From NCBI GenBank assembly GCA_024653225.1, contig JANLGA010000005.1:1-7855 (forward strand): a stretch of DNA of 7,855 bases, in the 5' to 3' direction. This DNA is from Bacillota bacterium. Lineage in GTDB: Bacteria > Bacillota > Sulfobacillia > JABLXB01. Numbering within the stretch: position 1 is the stretch's first letter; each line of letters begins with the position of its first letter. Positions 1 through 5,701 of the stretch are shown here, one piece after another. Made by a program: the position numbers and the translations under genes. The notes beneath the pieces were generated by a model. The model searched no databases, was not told where the DNA came from, and saw nothing but the letters and a program-made list of their open reading frames with translations.

Positions 1-353
1 TCTTTCGAAGACGCCCCGACCTCCTCTTTGATGGCCGCCACCAACCGCCTTACTGTACGCTCACTGCCCCTAAATCCATGCTCCTCCACCAGCCGCTCGT
101 AAATCCGCCGCGCCGTGTGCCGCTGCTTCCTGTTCCGCACCGTGCGGTCCTGGAGGATAATCTCGCGCACCACCGCCTCGATCGGGTCACTTACCGGCTT
201 CGGCCTCGGCCTACTCAGCGTGTAACGCCACGGACCATCCGACTGTATGTACCGCCGCACTGTGCGCCGCGACATCCTCATCTCTCTGGCGATTTCCCGA
301 ATCGATTGCCCTTCCCGGAAACACCTGCTTCTGATATCCTGGATACGATCCAC
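1..353 (-). CDS. istA: IS21-family transposase IstA, N-terminal part (truncated by window edge)
   Basis: This is the N-terminal 117 codons of an IstA-like transposase, which cuts and joins the ends of IS21 elements with help from the IstB ATPase. The protein begins VDRIQDIRSRCFREGQSI and carries a helix-turn-helix at about residues 17-37 (SIREIAREMRMSRRTVRRYI), typical of IstA. A second DNA-binding helical segment lies at about residues 79-104 (RHTARRIYERLVEEHGF then RGSERTVRRL). The DDE catalytic core would lie further left, outside the window. The start is taken as GTG at 353 because GGAG lies 9 nt upstream; an in-frame GTG at 362 is too close to that site. The reading frame is intact over the visible part, so the element may be active, but this cannot be judged from a third of the gene. 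Confidence 0.75.
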   Translation of the reverse strand, partial: MDRIQDIRSRCFREGQSIREIAREMRMSRRTVRRYIQSDGPWRYTLSRPRPKPVSDPIEAVVREIILQDRTVRNRKQRHTARRIYERLVEEHGFRGSERTVRRLVAAIKEEVGASSK

Positions 354-376
354 ATCGGTCACTCCTAAACCCCCGC

Positions 377-404
377 TTCACTGGTGAACTTCCTACACTC
401 ACCA
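377..404. repeat. Subterminal palindromes of the IS21-like end
   Basis: TTCACTGGTGAA at 377-388 is a palindrome with a 2-nt centre. Its right half, TGGTGA at 382-387, also pairs with TCACCA at 399-404 across 11 nt. It lies between the probable IS end and the istA start, so it could be a transposase binding site or an operator. Its function is not shown by the sequence. Confidence 0.4.
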
Positions 405-418
405 ATGATAACGGGTCA

Positions 419-570
419 GAGTCCCGGTGTGGATCCCTTTTCCTTGGCCAAGCCGGTACAGTTTTATATTACCGAACTCACTCGGGTTCAAGAAGACGTT
501 CGCATACTGCTTCCTGGTGGTGCTCATGGCTACGATCAGCGGGATGCTATTTGGGGCAATAGCCGGCTGA
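419..570 (+). pseudogene. 3' remnant of a permease gene (UPF0718/ArsP-like), cut by the IS element
   Basis: The frame ending in TGA at 568-570 encodes a hydrophobic C-terminal tail: LGFKKTFAYCFLVVLMA followed by TISGMLFGAIAG. This strongly resembles the last transmembrane helix of the COG0701/UPF0718 permease family, whose members often end in a KKT...VVxxATxxGxxxG pattern and lie beside small thioredoxin-like proteins. From about 464 the match looks convincing. From 419 to 463 the frame is open but the residues are less family-like, so a frameshift or added divergence is possible. No start codon or ribosome site remains, because the upstream part is replaced by the IS21-like end. The remnant stops 48 nt before the thioredoxin-like gene, which fits a former permease-thioredoxin operon. 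The family assignment rests on recognition of a short segment only. Confidence 0.5.
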
Positions 571-618
571 GGAGGGGCTTGCCTTGGCACATCTTAAGAG
601 ATCGGGGGTGGCGACTGG

Positions 619-852
619 ATGAAGATTGAGATAATGGGGCCCGGCTGCCCGAGGTGCCGGAAGACGGAGGAGCTCATAGCGGAGACCATAAGGAAGATCG
701 GCATAGACGCAGAGATAGTTCACGTCACCGATCTGAACCACATGATCGAGCGAGGCGTGATGATGACACCGGCCGTCTTCATTGACGGGGTGAAGAAGAT
801 AGAGGGCAAGATCCCAACCGAGGTCCAGATACGACAGTGGTTTCAGAAGTAG
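619..852 (+). CDS. Small thioredoxin-fold redox protein (redox-active disulfide, CPRC)
   Basis: This 77-residue protein belongs to the minimal thioredoxin/glutaredoxin-like group exemplified by MTH895 and TM0996. It has the beta strand MKIEIMGPG, then the active-site CPRC (Cys10 and Cys13), and the cis-proline loop MTPAVFIDG with Pro51 facing the active site. It ends with a short helix, as expected for a complete domain. A purine-rich site (GGGGGTGG) lies about 7 nt before the ATG at 619. It has no signal peptide, so it should act as a cytoplasmic thiol-disulfide exchanger. Relatives are commonly encoded next to COG0701 permeases, some of which are linked to arsenic or metal export. The upstream permease remnant supports that pairing here. 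Its partner and substrate are unknown, and the IS insertion may have removed its native promoter. Confidence 0.85.
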   Translation: MKIEIMGPGCPRCRKTEELIAETIRKIGIDAEIVHVTDLNHMIERGVMMTPAVFIDGVKKIEGKIPTEVQIRQWFQK

Positions 853-913
853 ACCGCCGAAGATGGACCGAGGGTCTCGGCGAGCCGGCATGACGGAGAG
901 GAGAGGTCGGAAG

Positions 914-1159
914 ATGCGGTTCAAGGTTCCGAGGGATCAGATCCCGTGGCATCCGACGATAGATGGCGACAAGTGCTCCGGGTGCAGGACGTGTTTCGAG
1001 TTCTGTAGGAACGGGGTATACGAGTGGGATGCTCAGAACGAAAAGCCGGTCGTGAAGAGACCCCACAGCTGCATCGTGGGGTGTAGCGCCTGCTCTGCGA
1101 AGTGCCCGTCGGAGGCGATAGCGTTCCCTCCCCTGAGCATCCTCAAGCAATACATCTGA
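914..1159 (+). CDS. Two-[4Fe-4S] ferredoxin-like protein
   Basis: This 81-residue protein has two cluster motifs. The first is CSGCRTCFEFC (Cys21, 24, 27, 31). The second is the unusual CIVGCSACSAKC (Cys53, 57, 60, 64), with CX3C in place of the usual CX2C. The ATG at 914 is chosen because GGAGAGG-type purine sequence lies just upstream and the protein then starts MRFKVPRDQIPWHPTID, a natural lead into the first motif. In-frame ATGs at 863 and 890 would add a basic, non-conserved extension. The gene follows the thioredoxin-like gene by about 60 nt on the same strand and is followed by a strong hairpin, so the two probably form one transcript. It is likely a cytoplasmic electron carrier, perhaps reducing the thioredoxin-like protein, though no direct evidence shows this. 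Confidence 0.85.
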   Translation: MRFKVPRDQIPWHPTIDGDKCSGCRTCFEFCRNGVYEWDAQNEKPVVKRPHSCIVGCSACSAKCPSEAIAFPPLSILKQYI

Positions 1160-1185
1160 GGGAGCCGCGCCAAACGGAGAAACCG

Positions 1186-1215
1186 TGAGGCGCGAGACTC
1201 CGGTCTCGCGCCTCA
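1186..1215. terminator. Strong hairpin between convergent units (probable bidirectional terminator)
   Basis: A perfect 13-bp stem (TGAGGCGCGAGAC at 1186-1198 paired with GTCTCGCGCCTCA at 1203-1215) closes a TCCG tetraloop. It lies 26 nt after the ferredoxin stop on the + strand and 7 nt beyond the 3' end of the tRNA on the - strand. The minus-strand flank has short T runs (CGGTTTCTCCGTTT), while the plus flank has none. It is best read as a shared terminator for both convergent transcripts. Confidence 0.7.
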
Positions 1216-1222
1216 ATACGGG

Positions 1223-1310
1223 TGGTGCCGGGGGCGGGAATCGAACCCGCACGGGCCCAGGGCCCAGAGGATTTTAAGTCCCCATCGTCTACCTGTTCCG
1301 ACACCCCGGC
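1223..1310 (-). tRNA. tRNA-Leu (anticodon UAA), CCA encoded
   Basis: The minus strand folds as a class II tRNA. The acceptor stem is GCCGGGG/CCCCGGC, with discriminator A and an encoded CCA at 1225-1223. The anticodon stem-loop is GGGGA-CTTAAAA-TCCTC, giving anticodon TAA, which reads UUA leucine codons. A long, GC-rich variable arm (TGGGCCC...GGGCCCG) follows, and then the T arm GCGGG-TTCGATT-CCCGC. All stems pair, with one G-T wobble in the anticodon stem. The gene lies downstream of the S1-domain gene on the same strand and ends just before a strong shared hairpin. No convincing promoter is seen directly upstream, so it may be transcribed from the S1 promoter or from an atypical one. Confidence 0.95.
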
Positions 1311-1322
1311 ACAATTGTCAAA

Positions 1323-1345
1323 CGACTGCGTCAAAAACGCAGTCG
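1323..1345 (-). terminator. Hairpin downstream of the S1-domain gene (possible terminator or processing site)
   Basis: A perfect 9-bp stem (CGACTGCGT at 1323-1331 paired with ACGCAGTCG at 1337-1345) closes a 5-nt loop. On the minus strand it lies 61 nt after the S1 gene stop and 12 nt before the tRNA. It is followed by TTTGACAATTGT, a weak T tract. It could terminate the S1 transcript or mark the processing point between that message and the tRNA. Confidence 0.45.
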
Positions 1346-1406
1346 GTTCGTTCAGCGGTGCTGTACGCTCCCCGTATTCGAAGTGCCGCGGGAACCAAGT
1401 CTCCCG

Positions 1407-1793
1407 TCACATCCTGTGGCCCGAACCCCTGCCCCCGCGCTTCGAATCCGTGTTCCGTCGCAGGTCGGACAACCTTTCGTCGCTGTCCCTCATGAACTTC
1501 GTCAGTTTCTCCTCGAACGAAGCCCTGTCGCGACGGTGGTCGAATCTGGGCTTGTAAGTCGGCGACGCCTGCTTGATGGATAGTCCGATCTTGCCCTTCT
1601 CGTCCAGCGACAGGACCTTGACCTTTACGTGGTCGTTCTGCTTCAAGTAGTCGTTGATGTCCCTCACGAATGTGTCCGCGACCTCGGAGATGTGTACTAG
1701 TCCGGTCTTGCCGTTAGGCAGCGTCACGAATGCGCCAAAGTGGGTAATGCCAGTCACCACACCCTCGACGATGCTGCCGACTTCAATTGTCAT
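1407..1793 (-). CDS. S1-domain RNA-binding protein (YabR / general stress protein 13-like)
   Basis: This 128-residue protein consists of one S1 (OB-fold) RNA-binding domain at about residues 1-75. It has the classic signatures VGSIVEGVVTGITHFGAFV, then TGLVHISEVAD, then VKVKVLSLDEKGKIGLSIK. A basic, arginine-rich tail of about 50 residues follows, as in the YabR group of Bacillota, which is thought to bind RNA or ribosomes. The ATG at 1793 is chosen because AGGAGGAG lies 10-12 nt upstream; the frame is open further upstream but would run through the promoter. The unit is monocistronic apart from the tRNA that follows, and a perfect-consensus sigma-70 promoter precedes it. The promoter suggests strong constitutive expression. 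The exact cellular role of this family remains poorly defined. Confidence 0.88.
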   Translation of the reverse strand: MTIEVGSIVEGVVTGITHFGAFVTLPNGKTGLVHISEVADTFVRDINDYLKQNDHVKVKVLSLDEKGKIGLSIKQASPTYKPRFDHRRDRASFEEKLTKFMRDSDERLSDLRRNTDSKRGGRGSGHRM

Positions 1794-1841
1794 AAAACTG
1801 GAACTCCTCCTATCCTTCAAAAGCCTTGACTGGCAACGATA

Positions 1842-1870
1842 ATTATAAGTTACTTTCCTATTAGTGTCAA
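1842..1870 (-). promoter_or_regulatory. Perfect-consensus sigma-70 promoter of the S1-domain gene
   Basis: On the minus strand TTGACA (1870-1865) and TATAAT (1847-1842) are separated by exactly 17 bp, so both hexamers match the consensus completely. The predicted transcript starts near 1835, giving a leader of about 42 nt that includes AGGAGGAG before the ATG at 1793. No operator-like repeat is apparent around it. Confidence 0.9.
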
Positions 1871-1929
1871 GCAGCAGCACAGCGGGCATAATCGGCCACT
1901 CTCACGCCTTCGCGCCCACACAAGAGTGC

Positions 1930-1959
1930 GGCCCCCGCGGAACGATTCGCGCGGGGGCC
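1930..1959 (-). terminator. Hairpin ending the AOR/amine dehydrogenase operon
   Basis: A perfect 10-bp GC-rich stem (GGCCCCCGCG at 1930-1939 with CGCGGGGGCC at 1950-1959) closes a 10-nt loop. It lies 20 nt after the stop of the MoaD-like gene, the last gene of the minus-strand operon, and before the S1 promoter. No long T run follows (GCACTCTTGTGTGG), so termination may be imperfect. Its position still makes terminator the likeliest role. Confidence 0.6.
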
Positions 1960-1979
1960 TGCCGTCGTGCCCGCCTTCG

Positions 1980-2237
1980 TCAACCCCCCGACGGGGGAGT
2001 GACGATTATGAGCTCCTCGCCGTCGAGGGGGACGTAGTCCTTGCCTTGCCGTACCCCGTTCGACACGGCGAACATCACCAGGCTGCGGTTTACGCCGATC
2101 GCATCGAGAATGTCATTCACGCATGCCGGTGCGGGAACCTCGACCTCGACTCGGCTCTTCTTCCCGGGGAAGAACTCGCTGCCGTGCCCGTGAACCAGCA
2201 GGGTGACCTTTTTCACCGCCTTGGCTACCGCACCCAT
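1980..2237 (-). CDS. MoaD/ThiS-like ubiquitin-fold sulfur carrier (C-terminal Gly-Gly)
   Basis: This 85-residue protein shows the beta-grasp pattern of MoaD/ThiS: an opening strand VKKVTLLVHG, a central segment with VNDILDAIGVN, and a final DGEELIIVTPPSGG. The C-terminal Gly-Gly would be adenylated and converted to a thiocarboxylate, which donates sulfur for the dithiolene of molybdopterin or tungstopterin. The ATG at 2237 overlaps the AOR stop by one base (TGATG), so translation is coupled to the AOR. Genes of this kind are often found beside AOR genes, supporting a dedicated role in building the tungsten cofactor. A ThiS or general sulfur-carrier role cannot be excluded. Its activating enzyme (MoeB/ThiF type) is not in this window. 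Confidence 0.82.
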   Translation of the reverse strand: MGAVAKAVKKVTLLVHGHGSEFFPGKKSRVEVEVPAPACVNDILDAIGVNRSLVMFAVSNGVRQGKDYVPLDGEELIIVTPPSGG

Positions 2238-4081
2238 CAGCGTCCCAGTGCCTCCGCAACGTAATCGAGTCCGAGCTCCCTGAGCTTCCGGCCGGTCGGG
2301 ATCCCCTTCGAATCCCATCCCCTGAGAGCGTAGTAATCATCCAGCAGCCTGTTCAAGTCGTCCATCGTGAGCCCTTTGCCCTTGGCAGGGCCCGTCGGAA
2401 CCTTCTCCTCGTAGAACCTGGGAGGCGGGTAATCGTGGTCTCTCCCGAATCCCTCGATCTCCCGTATGCTGTACGCCCGCGTGAGGTTCCATATCCTCTC
2501 GCTGATGTTCAGGAGGTCGTCCCACATGTAGTTGATGCCGGTCACGAGGGGGAACAACTCGGCGTAGTGGCTGAGCTCGAAACCGATTTCCACCCACTGC
2601 AGCCTGCACAGGCCGAGCGTGTCGAACAGCGGCCTAATGTGCTGCAGCTCGATCACCCGCTTCGCCTTGCCTTCCAGGGTATCGCGCCCGACCTGGACGT
2701 CGTAGGTTATCGCCCACGCCCTGTTGTGGTGGGCTCCGACGTCGGCGGTCATGTAGGCCAGCATCATGGCCGGCGCGTATCGCGGTTCGTACGCGCTGAT
2801 CTCCAGCCCCTTCACGTGGATGGCGTATTTCTCTGAGCCTTTCCCGAGCTTGGCCGCCGCCGCCCTCACGCCGTCCGCCAGTACGTCCCCTATCCCCTCG
2901 CGCTTGGCTATCTTCTCAAGCAGGTAACACGCGGAGTCCAAGTCGCCGAATAGCAGCTTCCTCCCGGCTTCCCGCTCAGTGATCACACCCTTCTCGAAGC
3001 ACTCCATGGCGAAGGCCAGCACGCCGCCGCCGGAAATGGTGTCTATCCCGAGTTCGTCCGCCACGTAGTTGACGTAGGCGATCTCCTCTATCGAGCCGAG
3101 GAGCAGGTTGCCACCCATCATCCCGATCGTCTCGTACTCGGGGCCCTCCACGTAAACCTCGCCCTTGGATGTCTTGGTCTTCGAGTACTTTCCGCACGGT
3201 ATGGGGCAGTTGAAGCAGGCCTTGTCCGTCACAAGGATTCTCTCTCGAAGCGACGGGCCGTTGATCTTCTTGTAGTCCTCGAAGTAGCCGGTCCAGAAGT
3301 TCTTCGTGGGGAACGACCCCACCTCGTTGACCCAGTCGGTGACGCCGGCGGTGCCGTACGGCGTCCACTCCTTGAACCCGGGCAGCGAGAAGCATCTGTC
3401 GAACATCTGCTTGGCCTTCTCATAGACCTTGTCGGGCTGCGCGAGCGGGATGGATTTCGTCCCCCTGACGGCGATCGCCTTGACCTTCTTCGAGCCGAGG
3501 ACCGTGCCGACGCCCGTCCTTCCAGCCTGCCGGCCGAAGTCGTGCGAGATTATCGCGTACTTGACCAGGTTCTCGCCGGCCGGACCAATCGTCGCCACCT
3601 GGAAGTCTTCTCCGAAGTCCTTCTTGATCATCGCCTCGGCCTCGATGCAGCCCTTGCCCCAGTACTTGGAGCCGTCCACGAGGGTAACCTTGTCGTCATC
3701 AATCACGATGACCGTCGGTTTCGCGGCGGCGCCGCCGATTATCACTGCGTCGTAACCGGCGTACTTCACTTCGGGCGCCAGGTGGCCGCCCACGTTGCTA
3801 TCGCCGTAACCCCCCGTCTGCGGCGACTTGGCGCCGAACTCGCACTTTCCCGAGCCCGGCAACAGCACTCCGGAGAGGGGCCCCGGGGCCATTATCACCT
3901 TGTTGCCGGGTGACAGCGGGTCGGTACCGGGGGCCACTTCGTCCCACTCGAGCTTGGCGACGAAACCCCTTCCTCCCAGGTACTCCCTGCAGAGCTTCTC
4001 GGGGGTCGGTTCCTTCCTGATCTCTCCCGTGGTGAGGTCGATCCGGAGGATAGTCCCTCCGTACCCGTAGAGTTTGCTCAT
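2237..4081 (-). CDS. aor: Tungsten-type aldehyde ferredoxin oxidoreductase (AOR family)
   Basis: This 614-residue protein is close to the usual AOR length of about 605-620. AORs oxidise aldehydes to carboxylic acids at a tungsto-bispterin centre and pass electrons through one [4Fe-4S] cluster to ferredoxin. The cluster ligands are CFNCPIPC (Cys289, 292, 296) plus Cys492 in DTLGLCRLQW. Pterin-binding signatures include GGRGF (36-40), the TGGYGDSNVGGH region (about 89-100), and GRTGVGTVLGSKKVKAI (187-203). The family's active-site acid is probably Glu317 in PEYETIG, and the expected histidine is in DVGAHHNRAW (His451/452), where most AORs have a Cys before the His. The ATG at 4081 overlaps the preceding ferredoxin stop by 4 nt (ATGA) and has GAGGTGG upstream. 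The substrate is not deducible. The operon suggests an aldehyde released by amine oxidation. A non-AOR member such as a WOR- or BamB-like oxidoreductase is possible. Confidence 0.93.
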   Translation of the reverse strand: MSKLYGYGGTILRIDLTTGEIRKEPTPEKLCREYLGGRGFVAKLEWDEVAPGTDPLSPGNKVIMAPGPLSGVLLPGSGKCEFGAKSPQTGGYGDSNVGGHLAPEVKYAGYDAVIIGGAAAKPTVIVIDDDKVTLVDGSKYWGKGCIEAEAMIKKDFGEDFQVATIGPAGENLVKYAIISHDFGRQAGRTGVGTVLGSKKVKAIAVRGTKSIPLAQPDKVYEKAKQMFDRCFSLPGFKEWTPYGTAGVTDWVNEVGSFPTKNFWTGYFEDYKKINGPSLRERILVTDKACFNCPIPCGKYSKTKTSKGEVYVEGPEYETIGMMGGNLLLGSIEEIAYVNYVADELGIDTISGGGVLAFAMECFEKGVITEREAGRKLLFGDLDSACYLLEKIAKREGIGDVLADGVRAAAAKLGKGSEKYAIHVKGLEISAYEPRYAPAMMLAYMTADVGAHHNRAWAITYDVQVGRDTLEGKAKRVIELQHIRPLFDTLGLCRLQWVEIGFELSHYAELFPLVTGINYMWDDLLNISERIWNLTRAYSIREIEGFGRDHDYPPPRFYEEKVPTGPAKGKGLTMDDLNRLLDDYYALRGWDSKGIPTGRKLRELGLDYVAEALGR

Positions 4082-4479
4082 CTCTTCGCCACCTCCCCGT
4101 CGAGGTCGTACAGTGCGTTGGTGGGACAGTACCTGAGGCAATCCCCGCACAACGTGCACTTGAACGGGGCGGTCAGGTCCGGGTGAGTGAAGACCACTCC
4201 CTTCGGACAGGTCTCAACACAGACCAGGCACCCCGTACATTCGTCGGGCTCGATTCGGTAGTGTCCGTTTTCCTCCTTGATGGCGCCCACGGGGCAGCTG
4301 TTGAAGCATTCTCCGCACTGGTCACAGAACTTGATCTCGTACTTGCCCGGTGCCGGGAAATGCCCCTTCACGCGGATCGCGGCTTTCTTCGGATTGTTCT
4401 CCTTGAACTGTCTCAGCGAGCAGATCACCTCGCAAACCCGGCACCCCGAACACACGTCGTTGTTTACGCCGATCCTCAA
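4078..4479 (-). CDS. Four-[4Fe-4S] polyferredoxin, electron-transfer partner of the AOR
   Basis: This protein of about 133 residues has 16 cysteines in four cluster motifs: CSGCRVCEVIC, CDQCGECFNSC, CTGCLVCVETC and CTLCGDCLRYC. The first motif, followed by SLRQF...NPKKAAIRV, is typical of ferredoxins encoded directly upstream of AOR-family genes and of HycB/CooF-like subunits. It probably takes electrons from the AOR cluster and passes them to another subunit or to free ferredoxin. TTG at 4479 is chosen as the start because GGAGGTGGGG lies just upstream and the protein then begins (M)RIGVNNDVCSGC. A longer frame from TTG 4554 would overlap the previous stop and add a non-conserved arginine- and tryptophan-rich leader. 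The 67-nt gap before it is the largest in the operon, so an internal promoter is conceivable, although none is evident. Confidence 0.88.
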   Translation of the reverse strand: MRIGVNNDVCSGCRVCEVICSLRQFKENNPKKAAIRVKGHFPAPGKYEIKFCDQCGECFNSCPVGAIKEENGHYRIEPDECTGCLVCVETCPKGVVFTHPDLTAPFKCTLCGDCLRYCPTNALYDLDGEVAKR

Positions 4480-4546
4480 CGTCCCCCACCTCCATCGTGC
4501 TCGTACTCGACCGAACCACACCGCCAAGACCGCGCCGTCACCAGGG

Positions 4547-5701
4547 CTAGACAACCGACGGTTCCAGAATCAACTCGCCCCTGTCGAAACGCTCCAAATC
4601 GAGCATGCTGATATCGAGGCTCGTCGGTCTCCCCATGATCTGCTCGGCCACCAGCCTGCCCACCACCGGCGCCAGCATGAACCCGTGACCCGAGAACCCG
4701 ACGGCCATGAAGAACCCTTCCACTTTCGGCGTGCCGCCCAGTATGGGCTGGCAATCCGGGCTGATCGTGTAAAGACCTGACCATTGCCTCACCAGGCGCA
4801 GCTCCTTCAAGACGGGTAGCACCGGGGTCACTACCTGGACCATCCGTTCGAGGAACTGCCAGGAATGCCCGATGTCGTACCCCTTGACCTCGGTAGGGTC
4901 GCCGTAACCCATGACGAAGCTCCCGTGAGGAGTCTGCTGGCAATAGAAGTGCTTCGAGAACGATATCACCATCGGGTCCTGGACCGGGGCGCAGGGCTCG
5001 GTCACCAGGATCTGGTGGCGCTCCGTGTACACCGGGATGTCGAGGCCGACCATGGCGCCGATCGGTTTGGCCCAGGGGCCGGCGGCGTTGACGACAACCT
5101 CCACGTTGTAGGCTCCCTCAGAGGTCACGACCTTCCTGACCCTTCCGTTCCTCACCATGATGTCCTTCACCTCGACGCCGGTCTTGACTCGGACCCCGAG
5201 TCGTTCGGCCGCTCGGGCATACGCCCACGTCGTGTGGTGAGGGTTGCAGTGACCGTCCTTCTTGCAGTAGGTCGCTCCAAGCATCCCCTCGGTGCAGAGG
5301 CCGGGGACTATTCCCCGCGCTTCCTCGGGGGTCACCAACCTCGAAGGGATCCCGAGGCTGTTCTGCAGTCTCACGTTCAGCTTGAACTGCTCCCATTCCT
5401 TCTCAGTGTACGCCAGGATGAGGTATCCCTTCTGCTTGAACTCTATGTCGTAGTCATAGCCGAGCTCCTCGTTCAGGGTCTCGAACATCTTGATACTCTC
5501 GAAAGCGAGCCTGCAGTTCATCTCGGTGCCCCATTGGCAACGCACTCCCGCGCCGCACCGCCCCGTCGATCCGGAACAGAGGTAGCTCTTCTCGAAAACG
5601 ACCACGTCGGTACAACCCTGCTTCGCCAGGTTATACGCAATCGAACAGCCGTTCACGCCCCCGCCGATGACCGCAACGTGAGCCGATCTAGTCACATTCA
5701 T
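4547..5701 (-). CDS. FAD-dependent amine/amino acid dehydrogenase, DAO family (HcnC/SoxB/PDH-beta-like)
   Basis: This 384-residue protein belongs to the D-amino acid oxidase superfamily. Such enzymes oxidise the C-N bond of amino acids or secondary amines, for example L-proline, sarcosine or glycine. The FAD-binding Rossmann motif VIGGGVNGCSIAYNLAKQG starts near residue 11. GSTGRCGAGVRCQWGTE resembles the SoxB segment that binds flavin, and the C-terminal part has GLYTISPDCQPILGG and GFSGHGFMLAPVVG, typical of this family. The start is ambiguous: in-frame GTG 5704, ATG 5701 and GTG 5695 all follow AGGGGTGA and overlap the end of the BFD gene. ATG 5701 is used here. The neighbours match the other subunits of multi-subunit proline dehydrogenase/HCN synthase complexes, so this is probably the catalytic beta subunit. 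The substrate (proline, sarcosine, glycine or another amine) cannot be determined. Confidence 0.88.
   Translation of the reverse strand: MNVTRSAHVAVIGGGVNGCSIAYNLAKQGCTDVVVFEKSYLCSGSTGRCGAGVRCQWGTEMNCRLAFESIKMFETLNEELGYDYDIEFKQKGYLILAYTEKEWEQFKLNVRLQNSLGIPSRLVTPEEARGIVPGLCTEGMLGATYCKKDGHCNPHHTTWAYARAAERLGVRVKTGVEVKDIMVRNGRVRKVVTSEGAYNVEVVVNAAGPWAKPIGAMVGLDIPVYTERHQILVTEPCAPVQDPMVISFSKHFYCQQTPHGSFVMGYGDPTEVKGYDIGHSWQFLERMVQVVTPVLPVLKELRLVRQWSGLYTISPDCQPILGGTPKVEGFFMAVGFSGHGFMLAPVVGRLVAEQIMGRPTSLDISMLDLERFDRGELILEPSVV

Larger units (their letters stand above)
1..418 (-). mobile_element. IS21-family insertion sequence, partial (istA-proximal end)
   Basis: This is the 5' end of an IS21-type element that continues beyond the left edge of the window. 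It is recognised by its istA-like transposase gene reading leftwards. The outer end is placed at about 418, where the minus strand starts TGACCCGTTATCATTGG; IS21-family ends characteristically begin with TG. Immediately outside this point the sequence becomes the 3' part of a permease gene. The subterminal region 377-404 is rich in short symmetrical sequence: TTCACTGGTGAA, and TGGTGA facing TCACCA. The far end, the istB gene and the target duplication are not visible, so the exact boundary is an inference. Confidence 0.6.

Noticed and set aside
444..472. TTGGCC-17-TATTAC on the + strand as a promoter for the thioredoxin/ferredoxin genes
   Set aside because: Only four of six matches in each hexamer, and it lies inside the permease remnant. 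Possible, but too weak to call.
384..629. Open frame of 81 codons on the + strand spanning the IS boundary
   Set aside because: It crosses the presumed IS/permease junction, has no domain, and competes with the permease-like frame.
863..913. Longer N-terminus for the ferredoxin from ATG 863
   Set aside because: The added 17 residues are basic and unlike ferredoxins, while a good ribosome site lies directly before ATG 914.
1316..1321. TTGACA on the minus strand just before the tRNA, as a -35 box
   Set aside because: It lies only about 5 nt from the tRNA 5' end, far too close for a -35 element, and no -10 follows.
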